Source: Desarmillaria ectypa
Lineage: Eukaryota; Basidiomycota; Agaricomycetes; Agaricales; Physalacriaceae
Length of the DNA stretch: 64,000 bases
Direction of reading: 5' to 3'
Assembly: GCA_030407005.1 (NCBI GenBank)
Contig: JAUDYN010000007.1
Coordinates: 372,001-436,000 of the forward strand
Shown piece by piece: positions 59,230-64,000 of this stretch. The notes below the pieces were generated by a model. The model was not told where the DNA came from. It was given only the letters and a program-made list of their open reading frames with translations, and searched no databases. Every line of letters begins with the position of its first letter. Positions within the stretch are counted from its first letter, which is position 1. Both the position numbers and the translations under genes were made by a program.

Positions 59230-61407
59230 TCATGGGTGTCTGATTGAGTTCCACAAAACCTTAAACAGGAGGCGCGATTGCAACAAATCAATCGACGGCG
59301 CGAGGAGCACTCGAAAGTGCCATATTGCCGAGCCAGCTTGGGCATCCTGTCAAAAGGATCAAACGATGTACAAGCCATAGAAAGAAGTGGGAATACCGTG
59401 AAGGAGAGTATCATCAGCTTCTTCATATACCAGCGAAGCCACGAGCCTTCAGAAAGAGTCTCACCCGGAACGGGCACTGTTGAAGCGAATGCGTAGTCTA
59501 TGCAGATCGGATTAATAGGCAATCATTGTTTTGCCCAAATGATGCACACCAGCAACTTTCGCGGTGTTCCTAAGGGCATAGCTCGTAAGTAGTAGTCAAA
59601 TTTGGGAGAATAACAAGTGTGTACCAAAGTGGCTCAATCTTGGCTGCGTGCATACGGAAATACCTTTGCGAAAAATCCTTGGGTATCGACGATTGTACGG
59701 TTTGAAGAAGCTGATTGATGCATATAGCGCCGTACATAGCTTTCGAGCATCCTTGCCTGTGGCACAACCTATCATAAGCCACAACGGAGTAGAAGGAGTT
59801 GATCGCACCCATGGAGAGGATTGACCCTCATGACACTGTCCCCGGCAGCAATCCAATTCGATGGTAGATTGACACCCTTCTCGTATTGAATCCAGGTCGA
59901 CGGTGCTATGAATATCAACTACTTCAGTATTGTCCCACGTAGCTTAAAGAAAATAAGGCATACCAAAACGCACTTGGCTGCAAGTCATACTATCCTGCAC
60001 CTCCTTCAACATGTCCAGCATAGCGAACCATCCTTCAGGAATCGGTACCTCGGTGATCAGACTTCGGGACCATACTTTTGCCTCTTCGAGAGTCTTCGGT
60101 AGTTCTATACCATCTCCACCAGAGATGCTGAAACAAAGTTGCACTGCGCGTAGCGATTAGCAACTCATGCACCGCAGAAAATTTAAAGACCACCTACTAA
60201 ATTCCCCCTCGATCCGCTGAGAATACACACCTCGATTCTCCTTTTCAGGATCCGCAATCAAGCAGTAGATTATACCGCATTCGTCGTACGGTACAGGAAG
60301 TCCGGGGAGCTTCCTCCCTAGCTCGGGAGGGACGCGGAATTGAAGTGTCGAGTAACGAAGTTTTTGGTCATAGGCGATCTTAAGCCCGTCAAGAGGTAGC
60401 TGATTCTTCGCGTATGTATCCGCGAATCCGTAGCCTTCTCTTTGGAGCCACTTCAAGCCAGCCGTAGTGGATCCTGTACAATCTAGGGCAGCTCCATTTA
60501 GCAAAGGAGGTACGGGCGGGAAACCGGGGGTGTGTCATACTGATAACGAGTGCGGCTTGGATGTCAACAATATTCCCCTTTGCAGTTCGGATTGACACTC
60601 GCTCGATAAAGCGGGGGTTGGACGTATTTTGTGAAACACCGGTTGCAGTCCCAGTAACCTGTCGGATGTTTTTGTAATTACTACCAAGGACGAGACGACG
60701 GAGTAATGTTTCGAGCCCAATGCGACCGGTATATATTGTCTTGGGAAGCATGCCCCCGTATTCATTATAAGGCTTCTTGGGGTTGTGCCCCCATAAGTGC
60801 ACATGCGTGTCGTTGGGACCTGTCCTGTGGGTAAATTAGTTGCGAGATTTAAGAGTCGTGGCAGAACTCCGATGCTGACCGTATTGCTGAAGATTTACAT
60901 TCTTCGACAAAATTTGGAAAGAGCTTCCTCATCGCAGTGTAGCCAATGGTCAACAATGCTGGAAGCCCAAGGGTCATTTATTGCCTGACGAAATCAAAGG
61001 GAGACTCAACGGACCGTGAAACGATTCGTATTGCATTATCCGGGAGCGCCTGTTCTCCTGATTCCACGAATCGGGACGTTTTGCATCCGCAGAATTCAAC
61101 CATGCCTCTGGCTCTATAATGACCACGTCTTCAAAGTGATCATAGCACACCCTGGCTGCAGTGAGACCTGCAATACTGAAAACCCGAATCAGAACGAGAG
61201 CTTCGTGGGCTTTGGAATAAGCATTTACCTTCCTCCACAGATGACAGCGGTGCCCTTGATTTTTTGGCGAGGAAGTCGGTGGCCCAAGCTGTCGATATCT
61301 AAGACGCATGTCTGGGTCAGAAGAAGCCGTCTTCGAAGTGCGCGTTCTAGGGATAGAAGGACATAGTACACGCCCAACGCTGCTACGGGTGCCCACAAAA
61401 TGTTCAT
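59230..61407 (-). CDS. Membrane-anchored FAD monooxygenase, copy 3 (intact)
   Basis: Paralogue of the gene at 51386 with the same architecture. Eleven exons: 61229-61407, 61015-61175, 60899-60958, 60541-60819, 60198-60482, 59964-60143, 59809-59905, 59625-59756, 59550-59569, 59397-59497, 59230-59346; 1611 nt, 536 aa. N-terminal anchor (LWAPVAALGVYYVLLSL), FAD motif GTAVICGGSIAGLTAARVC with VIIEPE, CTGSTTAGLKWLQREGYG, and GD motif IAAGDSVMRVNPLHGQG. The exons of 161, 60 and 97 nt have the same lengths as in copy 1. The 121-nt exon of copy 1 is split here into 20 + 101 nt by an extra intron. No stop or frameshift was found. Transcribed in the same direction as the MFS gene. Confidence 0.88.
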
Positions 61408-62276
61408 GGTCGTTGAGAAGGACTTTCTGATGCTTACCAAGGAGTAATATCTCCCCCTTGATGAATGGGGGTACCGAATTGCCTCTGAAGAGATTTTTCG
61501 GGTTAGACAGAGGAGAGGAAGTGACGAAGTCGGCTGTTTCAGCGCACAATCATCATGATAAACACTTTTTTAGGAAGCAAAACTACTCTGATTTAGTTCG
61601 CAACTTTTTAAAAAGAGCTGTGGTGAGGTCATAGACCAGCGTTCCGTGCGGCGTAGTGAAAGAGGACACCGATCACATAGCCTTTATTACGTAGCTGTCT
61701 AGAGGCCGTCAACGTACAGTGCCTGTGAGTTTTGAATTCCTGAAAAAAAAAAAGAGAATGAGTGTTATAATCAGGATCTGAAGTATAGCGAACCACCTTC
61801 TGAATCCTTACTTATCATTGTTTGATATTCGCGAAAAATCTGAATTAGGGCCTGTCTACGTCTCTTCGCCTACGGATCCCATCATTGACGCTAAGGACGA
61901 CATAAGGTTCGTTTTCGCTAGACGTCTGACAGGAAGAGGCGATATAGGTGCGCAACATTCAATGGTATTTATTTATTGACAGCTCAACGAAGAAGAACGA
62001 ATTGTGTTTCGAATAACCCAGCCGCTTCTTCTACCACCAAGACTGACTTAACGACATGGCTATAAGCCTTCACGAGGATCACAAGGATACTACATGTTAT
62101 ACCACTGTCAGCATCCATTTTCCTTCGGTGTTCCCAAGAGAAGAAGTGCATAAAGTACATATGACGAAGCGGATGAATGACATTCCTACTTGGAATCAGT
62201 AGTATTTAACGGACCGACTACAGTTCATTGTAGTGCCAATATAGAAGTTTTTTCGAGAAGACTCGATCCCTAGATT
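61408..62276. other. Intergenic between FAD monooxygenase copies 3 and 4
   Basis: Contains the presumed promoter of copy 3 and the 3' flank of copy 4. No coding sequence was recognised. Confidence 0.5.
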
Positions 62277-63254
62277 TTATGTACGTGGGAACCTAATCGA
62301 GTTTCGTATGACTTTAAGGGTCAATTGCAAGAGATCGATTGGCGGCGCGAGGAACACCCGAAAGTGCCATGATGCTGAGCCTGCTTGGGCATCCTATCCG
62401 ATACGTCAAACGCGGACAAGCACGCTATAATTCAGCTGAACTTACAGTGAAGGAGAAGCCTGTTAGCTTCTCTATATCCCAGCGAAGCCAGGCACCTTCA
62501 GAGAGGGTCTCCCTTGGAACCGGCACCGTAGTCGCAAACGCGTAATCTAGAATCAGAAGCGGGTATTCAGCTGAATCGACTATTTGGATGCACAAATACA
62601 TACCAACTACTTTTGTCGTACCTCTGAATGCACCGTACATAAGTAATGAGTAGTCAAACTTGAACATTATGACCGGTACGCACCAAAGCGGCTCAATCTT
62701 ATCCGCGTGCATCCGGAAGTACTTCTTGGAAAGATCCTTGGGTATCGAGGCCGGGACGGTTTGTAGTCGCTTGTTCAGATAGATAGCCCCATAGATCGCT
62801 TTCGAGCACCTTTGTCTATAGTACTACCTTTATGAGCCTGCCCTGAGGAAGAGCTGAACATATCTAGTACGCTTATTTTCCTGATTCTATGCGCCAGCAC
62901 GTTTCGCGTCCAAAGAGCTCAACTACGTCTCTGGTTCGACGACAACGACATCTTCAAAGTGATTATGGCACACACACGCTGCAACCAGGCCCACAATACT
63001 GAAGGGGGAAAGAAAGCACCTCGTGAACACGGGAATCGCAGAATTTGGAAGGACTGCTTGCCTTCCGCCGCAGATAACGGCTGTGCTTTTGTGCCTTTAA
63101 TCTTTTCGCTAGGGAGTCGACGCCCAAGAGTATCGACATCCAAGACACACGTCTGCTTCAGGAGAAGACTTCGTCGTACAGCGCGTTCGAGAGATACCAC
63201 GATGTAGTATATGCCCAATATAATAGCAGCAACCTGGGAAAATATGACGTCCAT
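62277..63254 (-). pseudogene. FAD monooxygenase copy 4, internally deleted
   Basis: Closest in sequence to copy 3. Start MDVIFSQVAAIILGIYYIVV at 63254; the N-terminal exon reads to KIKGT, where an 8-bp tandem insertion (GCACAAAAGCACA) shifts the frame inside the FAD motif. The first donor is GC instead of GT. The second exon has a stop at the W of EPExW. The sequence then jumps near 62830 from the DSWNQ region straight to QRCSKAIYGAIYLNKRL, so the equivalents of exons 3-7 of copy 3 are missing. The 3' part remains (YFRMHADKIEPLW, FATTVPVPRETLSEG, WHFRVFLAPPIDLLQL). It cannot give a working enzyme. Confidence 0.85.
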
Positions 63255-64000
63255 GGTCACCCTAAGGAATTTAGCGCCGTCTACGGGATTTATATAGTAG
63301 CGTGTAGCAAAAACTGATGAATGACATCGACATGGAATGGTACTGTCGAAAATTTGGGCGTCCGTGGAGAGCGTAGTATCGGAATTATAAACTCTCCGTG
63401 TAAGGTCCGAGCCGTTGAAAGGTGAGGTCCTTTGCTACAACGTACTACCAGGAACACCGTTGAGCATTTCCTCTGAGGCTCTAGCTCAATATGCTGTTAT
63501 ACCCAGGCAGCTTTAACCTACCAGTGCATTATGGATAAATCGGTGATCAGGATTTCTGAAAACCTGGCTGAAGGTTTGTTTTTGCGTATACCTTCAAGTA
63601 CCACTGAGGTGGGACCTCCGCGGCTGAGGAAGGGTGGAAGACTTAAAATCGCTGTGTTCGTTTCCTGTTTCCCGAATCCTGGTCCAAGACTTCAGTCTAA
63701 TGCTAATGGGATTGAGTCTAGACTTACTACGTGTCGGACATCCTTTCGAAATTTTTAACTGGCAAGCCCTATCTCGAAGCGCTTAAAATGACTAGAACAA
63801 CGAAACCCGAAGGTCCGAGTCTGACGTAACCGTTCAAGATTTCACCAGCCCGAGTTTCCCGAATGGCTCAATTCATTTTTAATTCCCATCACGGTCGAGG
63901 ATAGCGCAAGCATTCTTGCCACAGTGAGCTCTTATGGCCTGATCTTGAAATTTCCCTTTCCATATGCCCTGTTCTCGTTTTGTAAACGACCTAATATCGA
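63255..64000. other. Right edge, nothing recognised
   Basis: Upstream of monooxygenase copy 4 to the window end. Short frames only, no recognisable domain. Confidence 0.5.

Overview
The window reads as genomic DNA of a filamentous basidiomycete, most likely an agaricomycete. The genes carry many short introns (about 44-100 nt) with GT-AG ends and CTAAT-like branch sites. The recognisable proteins also fit: BCS1-like AAA ATPase, DUF6534 membrane protein, fungal etherase-like GST, GH28 polygalacturonases and PHBH-fold flavin monooxygenases. No organism name can be given from the sequence alone.

Layout. 0-5.1 kb: 3' part of a dynamin-like GTPase (+), then a BCS1-like AAA ATPase (-). 5.1-12.9 kb: no recognisable gene; diverged repeats and purine tracts. 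12.9-19 kb: compact housekeeping block with SYS1 (-), a divergent dipeptidyl aminopeptidase (+) and an Ett1/Nro1-like protein (+). 19-26.7 kb: another gene-poor stretch, with a polygalacturonase relic and a repeat-rich, LTR-like patch. 26.7-32.4 kb: a GST whose 5' end is tandemly duplicated, a weak hypothetical gene, a small secreted CFEM-like protein and a DUF6534 membrane protein. 33.2-40.6 kb: two related GH28 endopolygalacturonases in the same orientation, one intact (16 exons, 363 aa) and one broken. 40.6-46.3 kb: repeat relics and a broken fungal-specific gene. 46.3-63.3 kb: four paralogous membrane-anchored FAD monooxygenases (two intact, two dead), a GAL80-like oxidoreductase with one in-frame stop, an UNC93-like MFS transporter and a conserved-looking hypothetical protein.

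The 46-63 kb block is the best candidate for a functional system. Duplicated flavin monooxygenases beside a Gfo/Idh/MocA-type oxidoreductase and a membrane transporter is a composition seen in small specialised-metabolite or catabolic clusters, but no backbone synthase is visible and the substrate is unknown. The rest of the accessory sequence shows birth and death of genes: tandem duplication, microhomology deletion, nonsense and homopolymer frameshift, and solo-LTR-like relics. Gene models were assembled by eye. For SYS1, Ett1, GST, the CFEM-like protein, polygalacturonase B and monooxygenases 1 and 3, the exon phases sum exactly to an open frame.
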